Shown in pieces: positions 1-9,184 of a stretch of 64,000 bases of DNA; the first letter of the stretch is position 1; each line of letters starts with the position of its first letter. Under the pieces are notes generated by a model. It saw nothing but the letters and a program-made list of their open reading frames with translations. It was not told the DNA's origin and did no database searches. Source of the DNA: Polyangiaceae bacterium. GTDB lineage: Bacteria > Myxococcota_A > Polyangia > Polyangiales > Polyangiaceae. A program made the translations under genes and the position numbers. The stretch lies in NCBI GenBank assembly GCA_019637295.1, contig JAHBVX010000006.1, positions 248,001 to 312,000 of the forward strand, given 5' to 3'.

Positions 1-608
1 CGGCGCTGCGGCCCGAGGCCTTCAAGGCCTTCGTCGAGGTCACCGACGACCAGTCGTCCGTCACCGCGGCAGTGTTCGACACGTTCCTGCTCACCGGCAA
101 CGGCGTGGGCTACTTCGGGACCTCGGCCAAGCGCGAGTACGTGTTCCACTCCATCGTGGGCGTGAACGCACCGCTCGGTCCCACGGATCCCAAGACGGCC
201 ACGAAGTGCGGCAGCGCGGTCAACGCGGGCCCGCAGTACCAAGACTTGAGCATCTTGACCGGCGGGCTGCGGCACCCGGTGTGCGACACCAACTACTCGA
301 CGGTGTTCAACAACATCGCCGCCAGCATCGTCAAGGCGGTCGCCTGCGAGCTGAACACACCCACCGTGCAGCTCGAAGCGGGCGTGATCGACTGGAGCAA
401 GGTCGACGTGCAGTACACGCCGGGAGGCGGAGGCAACCCGAGCGTGTTCCCGCAGGTGCCGAACCTCGCCGCCTGCACCGGCGACGGCTTCTTCTACGAC
501 AACCCGGCCAACCCGACCAAGGTCACCCTCTGCCCCCAGTCCTGCACCACGGTGCAGAACGACAGCGCCGCCAAGGTGGAGCTGTTGCTTGGTTGCCTGG
601 GGAGCTGA
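1..608 (+). CDS. C-terminal part of a VWA-type surface protein (5' end outside window)
   Basis: The reading frame is open from the first bases and ends at TGA 606-608, so the gene starts upstream. The visible part has conserved-looking Cys residues and the C-terminal pattern GFFYDNP...LCPQSC...LLGC, which I recognise from secreted myxobacterial von Willebrand factor A proteins. The opening residues (AFVEVTDDQSS) fit the late part of a VWA fold, but the MIDAS motif is not in the window. A hairpin follows the stop. The family call rests on pattern recognition only, and the substrate or ligand is unknown. Confidence 0.6.
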   Translation, partial: ALRPEAFKAFVEVTDDQSSVTAAVFDTFLLTGNGVGYFGTSAKREYVFHSIVGVNAPLGPTDPKTATKCGSAVNAGPQYQDLSILTGGLRHPVCDTNYSTVFNNIAASIVKAVACELNTPTVQLEAGVIDWSKVDVQYTPGGGGNPSVFPQVPNLAACTGDGFFYDNPANPTKVTLCPQSCTTVQNDSAAKVELLLGCLGS

Positions 609-612
609 CGGA

Positions 613-640
613 CCACCGCCTTCGGTGGACCGGATCCACC
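613..640 (+). terminator. Possible terminator with two alternative hairpins
   Basis: Five bases after the stop of the first gene, CCACCG (613-618) pairs with CGGTGG (623-628). An overlapping alternative pairs GGTGGA (624-629) with TCCACC (635-640). There is no T-tract. The short gap to the next start at 661 makes either termination or transcript-end protection plausible. Confidence 0.35.
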
Positions 641-660
641 CGGCGCCCTAAGCTGGTGCC

Positions 661-2891
661 GTGATCCACAGACTGCTCACGGCCACGCTCGCTTGCGCGT
701 CGCTCAGCGGCGCCGCACAGGCTCAGGTCCAGCCGCACCGCTCAGCGCCCATGCTGGTCTCATCCAACGGACGCAGCGTGGTCGGGTATGACGTCGACGC
801 CCGGCGGGTCAAGAGCTTCCTCGAACATCCCTACCAGGCCCGAAGCGACGGCAGCCACACGCGTAACCTGGCGTACGACCTGTACTCGGGGCTGCGCGTG
901 GGTGGCGCCGGACAGCCCGGAACCTGGCTCACGGAGGTCGCCCCCGCTCGCATCGACTACGAGACGGGCACCGGCGTCATCGTCGTCGAGCGCGAGGTGC
1001 AGGGGCTGAAGGTGATCGAGTACCTGTACGCTCCCATCGAGCTCGCGGAGCACGCGATGTTCTCGATCCTGAGCGTCGAGCGGACCAGCGGCGCGCCTCA
1101 GCCGGTCGATGGCTACACGCTGTTCAACTTCAGGCTCGGCAGCGGCTCACCGTCACCCGGGGCCGAGGGCGAGACGATCGCTTGGGACGACGACCGTCAG
1201 TCCTGGCTGGAGTGGGGGCCGGGCGGGCTGACGCTGGCCTACGGCTCGTTCACCCCGGTCGCTCGGCGCTCCGCCAGCCCCGACAATCCGTTCCCCGCGC
1301 TCGACGCTGGCGCGGACCTCAGCAACAACGACGGCACCGGCGGTGGCTTCGACGACGCGGCGGCCGGCCTGCAATGGTCGCTGGGCTCGCTGGATGTGGG
1401 CCAGACGGGCTGGTTTGGCTCCTTCGTCGTGCTCGACGCGGCGAGCGACGTCGCGCCGCGCATCGACGCCGTCAAGGCGTTCGTCGCCGGACGCTCCCCG
1501 GAGCAACTGCTCAGCGACGAGAAGGCGGCGTGGGACGCCTGGCACGAGAGCGCGCCTTCCGGCCTGAGCTCGCTCGAGGCCGCGCTCTATCGCCACTCGA
1601 TGGCGATCTTGCGCATGGGCCAGGTGAGCGAGCCCGGCAAGAGCGATGGTCAGATCCTCGCCAGCCTCCCGCCCGGCATGTGGAACATCTCCTGGGTGCG
1701 CGACATGGCCTACGCCGTCGTCGCGCTGGCGCGCTCGGGGCACCACGCCGAGGTCAAGCGGGCCCTCGCCTTCCAGCTCGGCGCCGAGAGCGGCAAGTAC
1801 CAGGAGTACGTCGGCCACCCGTATCAGATCAGCATCACGCGCTACTACGGCGACGGCGTGGAGGAGACGGATTTCAACGAAGACGGCCCGAACATCGAGT
1901 TCGATGGCTTCGGCCTCTTCCTATGGACCCTGCACGAGTACGTGGAGGCGTCCAACGACAGCGCTTCGCTGTCGACGTGGTGGCCCGAGGTCAGCAGCAA
2001 GATTGGAGACGTGCTGGTGAAGTTGCAGGAGCCGAGCGGGCTCATTGCCCCGGACTCGAGCATTTGGGAGGTGCACTGGAACGGCAAGCAGAAGCGCTTC
2101 GCGTACACCACCATCACGGCGGCCAACGGCCTGTGTCGCGCGGCGAAGCTCGCCGAACGCGTGGGCGACGCGGAGCGTGCTCAGAGCTACCTCGCCGCAG
2201 GGCGCAAGGCACGGGACGCCGTGGTTAGTCAGCTCAGCGCACCCGATGGCACCATCGCTCAGAGCCTCGAGGAGCTGAACGCCGGGCACGGCTTCCTGGA
2301 CGCGGCCGCGATCGAGGCCGTCGGACTCGGTCTGGTCAACCCCAAGGGCCGGGCCGCTCAGGCTACGCTGGCGTCCATGAAGGCCGCGCTGGTGCCTCCG
2401 AGCGGGCGCGGCTTCTTCCGCAACGACGACGGTGGCTGGTACGACAGCCAGGAGTGGGTGTTCGTGGACCTGCGCACCGCGCAGGCCATGCGCAAGTCCG
2501 ATGACTCGGATCGCACGTCGCTGGTGCAGTGGATCACGGACCAAGGCGCGGAGAACTTCAACTTGATCAGCGAGCTGCACGACGCGGTGACCGCGGACTA
2601 CCGCGGCGAGATGCCCATGGTGGGCTTTGGCGCGGGGGCCTACGCCATCGTGCTCTGGGACCGCGTGAATCCGGACGACCTCGTGCCCTGCGGCGACTTT
2701 GCGCCCGAGGCCCAAGCGCCCGGCAGCGGCGGCGCGGGCGGAGGAGCAGCGAAGCCGAAGGCCGCGGACGACGACGGCGGATGCGGTTGCCAGCTCGCTG
2801 GCAGCGGCGAGAGCCGGGCGCTGCTCGGCGCATGGCTCCTCGCGGCCCTGTGGCTGCGGCGATGGCTACGACCGCGGGACGGAGGTGCTCG

Positions 2892-2895
<4 letters not shown>
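661..2895 (+). CDS. GH15-type glucoamylase-like glycosidase with MYXO-CTERM-like tail
   Basis: Starts at GTG 661 with a signal peptide (residues 1-21, ending AAQAQ). Residues about 30-290 look like the N-terminal beta-sandwich of bacterial glucoamylases. From about 300 an (alpha/alpha)6-type GH15 catalytic domain follows, with MWNISWVRDMAYA near 341 and an acidic DFNEDGPNIEFDGFG stretch near 404. GH15 enzymes release glucose from non-reducing ends of starch or glycogen-type glucans. The C-terminus has GGCGC, a hydrophobic helix and an Arg-rich end, resembling MYXO-CTERM, which implies cell-surface sorting by a myxosortase. The stop overlaps the next start (ATGA). The exact substrate is not provable here. 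Confidence 0.75.
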
Positions 2896-3709
<814 letters not shown>

Positions 3710-3713
<4 letters not shown>

Positions 3714-4570
3714 GGCTGCGGCTCCTGGTGCTCGACGCCTACGACGACGCGGGGCGGCGCGCGCTGTCGAGCGTTGGCGCTACCCATGCGGGTGTGCTCT
3801 ACGCGCGCCTGCTCGAGCGCCTCTGTCCGGGCGCGACCGTCGACGTGGCCTCGTTTCGCGAGCCCGGGTTCGCGTTGCCCAGCGGCAGCACCGTCGCCGA
3901 CTACGACGGCGTGGTGTGGACCGGCTCGAACCTGACGATCCATCAGGATACGCCAGCGGTGCGCGATCAACTGGCCTTCGCGCGACAGTCGCTCGCCGCT
4001 GGCCTCTCGAGCTTCGGCAGCTGTTGGGCGGCGCAGGTCGCCGTCACCGCCACCGGCGGGCGCTGCGCGGCGAATCCCAAAGGTCGCGAGTTCGGCATCG
4101 GGCGACAGATCGTGCTCACGGCCGCCGGACGCGCGCACCCCATGTTCGAGGGCAAGGCATCGGTCTTCGACGCCCCCACCAGCCACGAGGACCACGTCGT
4201 GGAGCTCGGACCACACGCCACGCTGCTGGCCAGCAACGAGTTCTCTGTCGTGCAGGCCGTCAGTGTGGAGCACGGCCCGGGCAGCTTCTGGGCGGTGCAG
4301 TACCACCCGGAGTTCAGCCTGTTCGATGTCGCGCGACTTGGCGTGCTGCGCGCGCCGCAGCTCGTGGCGCAGGGCTTCCTGCGCAGTCGCGAAGAGGCGG
4401 AAGCCTATGCGGCCGAGCTCGAGGCGCTCGAGCGAGACCCTGCGCGCAAAGACATCGCCTTTCGCTTGGGGATCGGGCCGGACGTGCTCGACGTGGAGCG
4501 TCGTACGCGGGAGGTAGCGAACTGGATTCGGCGGAGGGTCGCCTCGGGGTCGCCGAGTCACGAGCGGTGA
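3710..4570 (+). CDS. Class I glutamine amidotransferase (GMP synthase-like)
   Basis: GTG 3710 overlaps the dioxygenase stop (GTGA). The 286-residue protein has the class I triad: nucleophile Cys105 in GSCWAAQ, and His199/Glu201 in YHPEFS. It matches stand-alone GATase1 proteins annotated as 'GMP synthase glutamine amidotransferase domain', but there is no synthetase domain, so it is not GuaA. About 60 extra C-terminal residues are charged and probably helical. Likely cytosolic, either hydrolysing a gamma-glutamyl bond or supplying ammonia to a partner. Coupling to the dioxygenase suggests both act on one small nitrogenous metabolite, which is inference. Confidence 0.8.
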
Positions 4571-4584
4571 GGTAGAGTGCGGGC

Positions 4585-5424
4585 GTGCAGCGACTCATCG
4601 CCTCGGCCTTGCTCGTGCTCGTCTCAGCCTGCGGCGGGGACGATTTCTCCACGGCTGCCGCAGGGGGCAGCGCGGGAGCGGGCGGCGGCGCAGTATCCGG
4701 CGGCAGCGGCGGGCTGGCAGGTGCGGCGACGGGCGGGTCGGGAGGTTCGGGGCTCGGGGGCGCGGCGGCCGCAGCGGCCAGCGGAGGCACCGCCGGTGTA
4801 GCGCCAGAAGCCACGTGGTGTGAGGAGCAAGAGGGGTTCGTGTTCTGCGAGGACTTCGACGGCCCCACCAGCGAGATGACGGTGCTCGAGGCCGGTGGGG
4901 GAGCGACCAAGCTGTCGACCGACTCGCCACACTCGGCGCCCAACTCGTTCCTGGGCACCATCCCGTCGGCCACCACGCCAGGCAATGTCCGCGCGGAGGC
5001 CAGCCGCGTCGAGAACCTCGGCGGCCAGACGCTCTCGTTCTCGTTCGCGCTCGCGCCCAGCACCGAGTCAATCCCCACCGGCGGCTGGCTCCAGTTCGCG
5101 CGCCTTCAGTACGCCGGTACTCAGGAGCTCAGGCTGCTGTACGGGCTTGGCTGGAGGCTAGAGCATCGCAAGGATGCCACGCCCTCGTCGGCGCCGATCG
5201 TGACCAACGCGATCGCCACCGACGCGTGGAACGAGATCTCGATCGTCATCGACAAGACCGGCAAGATCGCGCTGTGGGTCAACTCGAATCTGGTGGGGTC
5301 CCAGCAGGGCGCGGCTGCGGCGGCAATGGGCGCCGTCACGCTCTGGGTTGGCGCCGCCTCGGCGGTGAGCCCAACCCTCGGCGCTTCTGGGCAGTTCGAC
5401 AACGTGCTGCTCAGCACCGAGTGA
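4585..5424 (+). CDS. Lipoprotein with Gly-rich linker and LamG-like domain
   Basis: GTG start followed by a signal peptide with lipobox LVSAC (lipid-anchored Cys16). Residues 20-70 are a Gly/Ser/Ala linker. After WCEEQEGFVFCEDFD comes a roughly 190-residue beta-rich region with the style of a concanavalin/LamG fold, including the DFD entry motif and SFSFAL and WNEISIVID strands, the latter typical of laminin G-like domains. Probably an outer-membrane surface lipoprotein that binds a ligand. It begins 14 bases after the amidotransferase gene and may be read through from it. No catalytic motif was seen. Confidence 0.65.
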   Translation: MQRLIASALLVLVSACGGDDFSTAAAGGSAGAGGGAVSGGSGGLAGAATGGSGGSGLGGAAAAAASGGTAGVAPEATWCEEQEGFVFCEDFDGPTSEMTVLEAGGGATKLSTDSPHSAPNSFLGTIPSATTPGNVRAEASRVENLGGQTLSFSFALAPSTESIPTGGWLQFARLQYAGTQELRLLYGLGWRLEHRKDATPSSAPIVTNAIATDAWNEISIVIDKTGKIALWVNSNLVGSQQGAAAAAMGAVTLWVGAASAVSPTLGASGQFDNVLLSTE

Positions 5425-5443
5425 CCTCTCTCGGAGAGCCGAC

Positions 5444-5472
5444 TTGACACGGCCGCGAGCGGGGGGAAGATT
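5444..5472 (+). promoter_or_regulatory. Possible sigma-70-type promoter
   Basis: A perfect TTGACA (5444-5449) is followed at 17 bases by a weak -10 AAGATT (5467-5472), about 100 bases before the lipoprotein start at 5570. The -35 match is exact but the -10 is poor, so this is a candidate only. Confidence 0.3.
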
Positions 5473-5569
5473 CGGGCACCGCGGGCGCCCCATGGCGGTA
5501 GGTGCCCAGCGGTATCGGCCCGCCGACCCGGGAGGCGCTCGTGCGCTTCCTTCTTCAGGAGACAGAACC

Positions 5570-6343
5570 ATGTTGCGAGCAATCACTCCGGCGCTCATCG
5601 TCGCCTCTTCGTTCTTTTGGCTCTCGGCGTGCGCCAGCAGCGGCGGCGGTGGCGGCGGCGCGACCGGCGGCACGGGTGGTGGCGGCGGCTTCGGCGCGAT
5701 GGGCACGGGCGGTAGCGGCACTGGTGGGTTCGGCGCGGGGACGTCCAGCGGAGACTGCCAGACGGCCTGCAACAAGGCGGCGGCCGCACAGTGCCCCAAC
5801 GATGACGCAACGACCTGCGTGAGCGATTGCCAGCAGACGCCGTCGATGTGTCAAAGCGAGTATTCGGCGCTCATCAACTGCGCCGCGACCTCCGGAACCT
5901 TCCAGTGCGACACCGACGGCGAGGCCGAGCTGCAAGGCTGCGACGCGCAGGGCAGCGCGTTCGTCGGCTGTCTGCAGAGCGGCACGGGCGGCTCCGGCGG
6001 TGGCACGGGCGGCGGCACCAGCACCCTGCCCGCGGGCTGCGTCACCGCGTCGATCACCATCGGCTGTAACCCCGTGACCAACGAAGGATGCAACACGGCG
6101 GCCGGCCAGGCGTGCGATCTGGGTCAGGACTCGCAGGGGCAGCCGGGCCTCGGCTGCTTCGATCCGCCGAACGACGCTCAGCCGGGCGCCGCCTGCAACA
6201 ACGAGACGGGCCCGTTCTGCGTTCCTACCCACAACTGCTCGGAGAACGTCTGCAAGCGCTTCTGCTGCAGCGGCACCGACTGCAACGGCGGGACCTGCAC
6301 GGCCCTGGACCCCAACCTCGGTACGCTCGGCGTCTGCAACTGA
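5570..6343 (+). CDS. Cys-rich lipoprotein
   Basis: ATG 5570 is preceded by an AGGAGA ribosome-binding site (5557-5562). Lipobox SAC at about residue 20, then a Gly-rich linker to about residue 60. Two Cys-rich modules follow: one with CQTACNKAAAAQCP...CVSDC spacing, and after a second Gly/Thr linker one with many Cys pairs (CFDPP, CKRFCCSGTDC). The protein ends LGTLGVCN. The family is common in myxobacteria and has no known function. Likely disulfide-stabilised on the cell surface. A strong hairpin follows the stop. Confidence 0.7.
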   Translation: MLRAITPALIVASSFFWLSACASSGGGGGGATGGTGGGGGFGAMGTGGSGTGGFGAGTSSGDCQTACNKAAAAQCPNDDATTCVSDCQQTPSMCQSEYSALINCAATSGTFQCDTDGEAELQGCDAQGSAFVGCLQSGTGGSGGGTGGGTSTLPAGCVTASITIGCNPVTNEGCNTAAGQACDLGQDSQGQPGLGCFDPPNDAQPGAACNNETGPFCVPTHNCSENVCKRFCCSGTDCNGGTCTALDPNLGTLGVCN

Positions 6344-6354
6344 GCTCGACGGCC

Positions 6355-6380
6355 GGCGGGGTCCGCTCGCGGATCCCGCC
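6355..6380. terminator. Bidirectional terminator hairpin
   Basis: Between two convergent genes, GGCGGG (6355-6360) pairs with CCCGCC (6375-6380) and, after one mismatch, TCCGC (6362-6366) pairs with GCGGA (6369-6373). The long GC stem without a clear T-tract fits termination on either strand in a high-GC genome. Confidence 0.6.
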
Positions 6381-6387
6381 GCCAGGC

Positions 6388-7110
6388 TCAGATGTACTGA
6401 CCCGCGTCCACCCGCAGCACCTCTCCGGTGATGCGCCGGGCGGCCTCCGAGAGCAGGAACACGATCGCCTGCGCCACGTCCTCCGGCTCCGCGAGCACTC
6501 CGAGCACCGCCTCGGCGTGGGCGCGGTCGAGGACGTCCGCGGGCAGGTTCCTCGCCAGCTCCGTCAGCACCATGCCGGGCGCGACCGCGTTGACCGTGAC
6601 TCCGTAGGGACCGAGCTCGCGCGCTGCGCTCTTGGTCAGGCCGATCAAGCCCGCCTTCGCTGCCGCGTAGTTCGCCTGACCGAGCTTGCCGCGAAGCCCG
6701 TTGATGCTGGTGACGTTCACGATTCGCCCCTGGCGCGCCTCGCGCATGCGGGGAGCGAGCGCGCGGAGCAGGTGAAACGCGCCCGTCAGATTCGTGTCCA
6801 GCACCACCTGCCACTCGTCGTCCGTCATTCGATGCAGCATGCGGTCCCGCGTGATCCCAGCATTGTTCACCAGTAGCGTGGCGTCATCCGGGACCCGAGC
6901 GCAGGCCGCGTCGACGGACGCGCGATCAGTGACGTCCGTCTCCAGGAAGGTCGCGCCGCTGGGTAGCCCCGTGGCGGGCTCGAGATCGAGCACCGTGACG
7001 GCCGCTCCGAGGGCGACCAGCGCCTCCGTCACGGCTCGGCCAATCCCGCGTGCTCCCCCGGTGACCACGGCGCGCCTTCCTTCGAAGCTACTCGCGGAGA
7101 ACATGCGCAT
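6388..7110 (-). CDS. Short-chain dehydrogenase/reductase (FabG/PhaB-like)
   Basis: A 240-residue classical SDR. It has the nucleotide-binding motif TGGARGIG at the N-terminus, the NNAG motif, catalytic Ser in NVTSINGLRG, and the YAAAK Tyr/Lys pair. The C-terminus ends GEVLRVDAGQYI as in 3-oxoacyl-ACP or acetoacetyl-CoA reductases. It probably reduces a 3-oxoacyl thioester with NADPH in the cytosol. ATG 7110 is used (an in-frame ATG lies at 7104). It is transcribed divergently from a diiron protein gene across a perfect FNR-type box. The exact acyl carrier (ACP or CoA) cannot be decided. Confidence 0.85.
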   Translation of the reverse strand: MRMFSASSFEGRRAVVTGGARGIGRAVTEALVALGAAVTVLDLEPATGLPSGATFLETDVTDRASVDAACARVPDDATLLVNNAGITRDRMLHRMTDDEWQVVLDTNLTGAFHLLRALAPRMREARQGRIVNVTSINGLRGKLGQANYAAAKAGLIGLTKSAARELGPYGVTVNAVAPGMVLTELARNLPADVLDRAHAEAVLGVLAEPEDVAQAIVFLLSEAARRITGEVLRVDAGQYI

Positions 7111-7158
7111 CGTGTAGCAGCCGCTCGGCGCCGTCGCAGCCCCATCCGACAGCCCAGC

Positions 7159-7172
7159 TTGATCACGATCAA
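7159..7172. promoter_or_regulatory. FNR/CRP-family operator (TTGAT-N4-ATCAA)
   Basis: TTGATCACGATCAA is an exact match to the FNR/ANR/DNR/FixK consensus, and the flanking C and G extend the dyad to CTTGATC-AC-GATCAAG. Its centre lies about 56 bases from both divergent start codons (7110 minus, 7222 plus), a suitable distance for activation with short leaders. The family knowledge is established; control of these genes is inference. Confidence 0.75.
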
Positions 7173-7221
7173 GTTAGGCTGCCGCCGCGCGGACCACCAT
7201 GGACTGGCAGGAGGCGATTCA

Positions 7222-8382
7222 GTGCACTTCCAGAAGCTGGCGATCAACGAGCGGGCCGCAGCCGTGAACAGAAACCTCGAACGAGCCGTGAACGCATGGG
7301 TCCGGGGGCGAGACCTCTTCCGCTCGCGGATTGGGCTGCGCGGGCGCGCCGCCGCCTACGACGATCTGCACTACGAGTTCCTGGGTGGCCCGAGCGACGA
7401 GCTCCGCCGCAAGCACTACGACAAGAGTCTGCGTCTGCTGTGGAAGGCCCAGGGCGCTCTGCCCTGGTCCACCTTTCGGGATCAGTCGGCGCAGGAGCGC
7501 CGCGCTGCGCTGGTGGAGCTGGACGCCCTGGCCGAACGCGCGCTCAACGAAGAGGAGCGCGAGCTCCGCGAGCGCATCACTAGCCGGGAGTTTCGTGACC
7601 TACTCGACCGCGAGTACACGGCGCGGCAAAAGGAAGCCGTCGTCGCCATCCTGACGGCGATCGGTCACGGCGAAGCGTACGCCTGGCTCGTGTCCGCGAG
7701 CTTACTGCCGCACGTGCAGAGCACCGGCGCCCGCGCCGCGCTCACGATGCAGGTGCTGGAGGAGGCCAAGCACTTCGTGGTGATGCGGGAGCTGGTGCTG
7801 GCCTTCGGGATTCAGCCGCCGCGCCAGAGCGCGTGGGAGTACCTGCTGCTGGAGGGCACGCTCAAGTCCAAGGGGCTCGACCGCTTCTTCGGCATGAACA
7901 TACTGGTCGAGTCGATCGCGCTCAGCATCTTCGGGGGGCTGTCCACGCTGCCAGGCCTCGAGGTGTTGCGCCTCTTTCACCTGGACGAGTCTCGACACAC
8001 GGCGCTGCCGGCCAACTACTTCAAGGAATTTCCCATGAGCGCGCGGCAGCGGAGCAGCGCGCGCTCACGGCTGCGGCGACTCGGGATGGCGCTGCCGACA
8101 CTTCCGCTCATCATGCTGCTCGAGCCCGACCTCGCCGAGCTCGGCATCGACGCCTTCGACTTCGCGGGTTCGGTGATGCGCAAGGTGACGCACCTCTCGC
8201 TGCGCGCGGGGTTCTTGAACGAGCGCGAGGCGGCCAGGCAGAACCGGCTGTTCAACGAGGCCTTCAACGCCTACTGCCGGCTCACGCGGCCAGACCATGA
8301 GCGCCGCGACTTCATGAGTGCAGAGACGACCGCAGGGCGCGCCGAGCTCGCTGTCGAGCGCGAGGTGTTCGGAGCACACTGA
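7222..8382 (+). CDS. Ferritin-like diiron protein, possible oxygenase
   Basis: GTG 7222 sits 7 bases after a perfect AGGAGG (7209-7214), which decides the start against longer frames. The 386-residue all-helical protein carries the diiron carboxylate pattern: Glu in GHGEAYAW (~150), EEAKH (~181), Glu in NILVES (~230) and DESRH (~255). This EExxH/DExRH signature is typical of ferritin-like oxygenases or desaturases (AurF, AcsF and stearoyl-ACP desaturase superfamily). A hydrophobic stretch (LPTLPLIMLLEPDL) may associate with membrane. Divergent to a FabG-like reductase and beside an FNR-type box, it may act on an acyl substrate under oxygen- or NO-responsive control. The reaction is unknown. 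Confidence 0.7.
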   Translation: MHFQKLAINERAAAVNRNLERAVNAWVRGRDLFRSRIGLRGRAAAYDDLHYEFLGGPSDELRRKHYDKSLRLLWKAQGALPWSTFRDQSAQERRAALVELDALAERALNEEERELRERITSREFRDLLDREYTARQKEAVVAILTAIGHGEAYAWLVSASLLPHVQSTGARAALTMQVLEEAKHFVVMRELVLAFGIQPPRQSAWEYLLLEGTLKSKGLDRFFGMNILVESIALSIFGGLSTLPGLEVLRLFHLDESRHTALPANYFKEFPMSARQRSSARSRLRRLGMALPTLPLIMLLEPDLAELGIDAFDFAGSVMRKVTHLSLRAGFLNEREAARQNRLFNEAFNAYCRLTRPDHERRDFMSAETTAGRAELAVEREVFGAH

Positions 8383-8416
8383 CCGGCTTCTGGCGGCCCG
8401 GAGCGCGGAGGAGCAA

Positions 8417-8444
8417 GCGGCGCGGCCTAGAGCCGCCGCGCCGC
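8417..8444. terminator. Bidirectional terminator hairpin
   Basis: Between convergent genes, GCGGCGCGGC (8417-8426) pairs, with a small bulge, to GCCGC...GCCGC (8432-8444) around a CTAGA loop. It is a GC-only stem without a T-tract. Confidence 0.5.
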
Positions 8445-8459
8445 CACACGCCGCGTTCG

Positions 8460-8768
8460 TCAGTCGGTGCCGGCGTCGCCCGGTGCGCCGCTGCTGCCCG
8501 CGGAGCCTGCGCTGCCCGCGGAGCCTGCGCTGCCCGCAGAGCCTGCGCTGCCCGCAGAGCCCGCGCTGCCCGCGCTGCCCGCGCTGCCCGCGCTGCCACC
8601 GCCGCTGCCGCCGCTGCCGCCGCTGCCGCCGCTGCCGCCCGTGCCACCGGTTGCGCCGGTGCCACCACCACTACCGCCGCCTCCGCCTTTGTCCTCGTCG
8701 TCGCTGCACGCAGCAGCGCCGCCAAGGGCAAGACAGGAAGCAAGCACCAAGAGCCAAGTTTTGTTCAT
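8460..8768 (-). CDS. Linker-only lipoprotein (Gly/Ser/Ala repeats)
   Basis: ATG 8768 opens a signal peptide with lipobox GGAAAC and an acidic SDDEDK stretch that would direct sorting after lipidation. The remaining ~75 residues are only GGS/GGT and then GSA repeats, ending GAPGDAGTD. No globular domain is present. In neighbouring lipoproteins this kind of sequence links the anchor to a domain, and here the domain is absent. It may be a spacer or surface brush lipoprotein, or the remnant of a truncated gene. The DNA repeat is an 18-base unit decaying to 9-base units, prone to slippage. A real gene by signal peptide, but of unknown function. Confidence 0.55.
   Translation of the reverse strand: MNKTWLLVLASCLALGGAAACSDDEDKGGGGGSGGGTGATGGTGGSGGSGGSGGSGGGSAGSAGSAGSAGSAGSAGSAGSAGSAGSAGSAGSSGAPGDAGTD
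8494..8640. repeat. Tandem 18-base/9-base repeat inside lipoprotein gene
   Basis: Four copies of an 18-base unit (CTGCCCGCGGAGCCTGCG with few changes, 8494-8565) are followed by three exact 9-base CTGCCCGCG units (8566-8592) and further CTGCCGCCG-type units. Lengths are multiples of three, so copy-number changes preserve the frame. Confidence 0.85.
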
Positions 8769-8851
8769 GACTACTTAATGACGCACGTCGCCGCGTCGGT
8801 CAAGCAAACGGAAGCGATCTTCGACTGCGCTGCGCGTGTACGAAATCCGCC

Positions 8852-8910
8852 CATGACATCGCTGTCACGCTGCGCGTCGGTGAGCTTGCAGATCGCAGAA
8901 CTTCTCGACC
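8852..8910. repeat. 59-base direct repeat, copy 1
   Basis: Begins CATGACATCGCTGTCACGCT and ends CAGAACTTCTCGACC. It matches copy 2 except for a CT/TC swap near the middle. The two copies are separated by 45 bases. Each would read MTSLSRCASVSLQIAELLD on the plus strand, without a preceding ribosome-binding site. Confidence 0.85.
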
Positions 8911-8955
8911 ACAGTCTGGGTCCCACGCACTCCGTGCGCGTCGACGACGACCATG

Positions 8956-9014
8956 CATGACATCGCTGTCACGCTGCGCGTCGGTGAGTCTGCAGATCGC
9001 AGAACTTCTCGACC
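8956..9014. repeat. 59-base direct repeat, copy 2
   Basis: Second copy of the unit at 8852-8910 with two adjacent base differences, giving a 104-base period. It runs straight into the decamer repeat at 9021-9050. Its origin, whether local duplication or a dispersed element, cannot be judged from one window. Confidence 0.85.
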
Positions 9015-9020
9015 GTGCGC

Positions 9021-9050
9021 ACCGCCGCGCACCGCCGCGCACCGCCGCGC
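9021..9050. repeat. Three-copy decamer repeat
   Basis: ACCGCCGCGC occurs three times exactly in tandem, directly after the second 59-base repeat. Confidence 0.85.
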
Positions 9051-9184
9051 TTGCGTGCGCAGCGCGATCCTCGCGCCGGTGTCGGTACCGCGAGCGGAGC
9101 TCGTTACGTTGCGGCAGCTATGCCCCGGATCCAGGGGATTCTGCCCCGCGAGCGTCGCTGGGGACTCTGGCGTATACTCGGCCC

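Larger units (their letters stand above)
8769..9184. other. Non-coding intergenic stretch with repeats
   Basis: 416 bases between divergent lipoprotein genes. No convincing gene: the open frames here are short or lack signals. It contains a 59-base direct repeat pair (8852-8910 and 8956-9014) and a three-copy decamer (9021-9050). Just before the start at 9185 lies TATACT (9173-9178), which resembles a -10 hexamer and would give a very short or absent leader. No matching -35 was seen. Confidence 0.6.

Noticed and set aside
8494-8640. 18-base tandem repeats as a CRISPR or satellite array
   Set aside because: Units are contiguous without spacers and lie in frame inside a lipoprotein gene.
8852-9014. 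The 59-base repeats as a CRISPR array
   Set aside because: Only two copies, too long for a CRISPR repeat, and no cas genes nearby.
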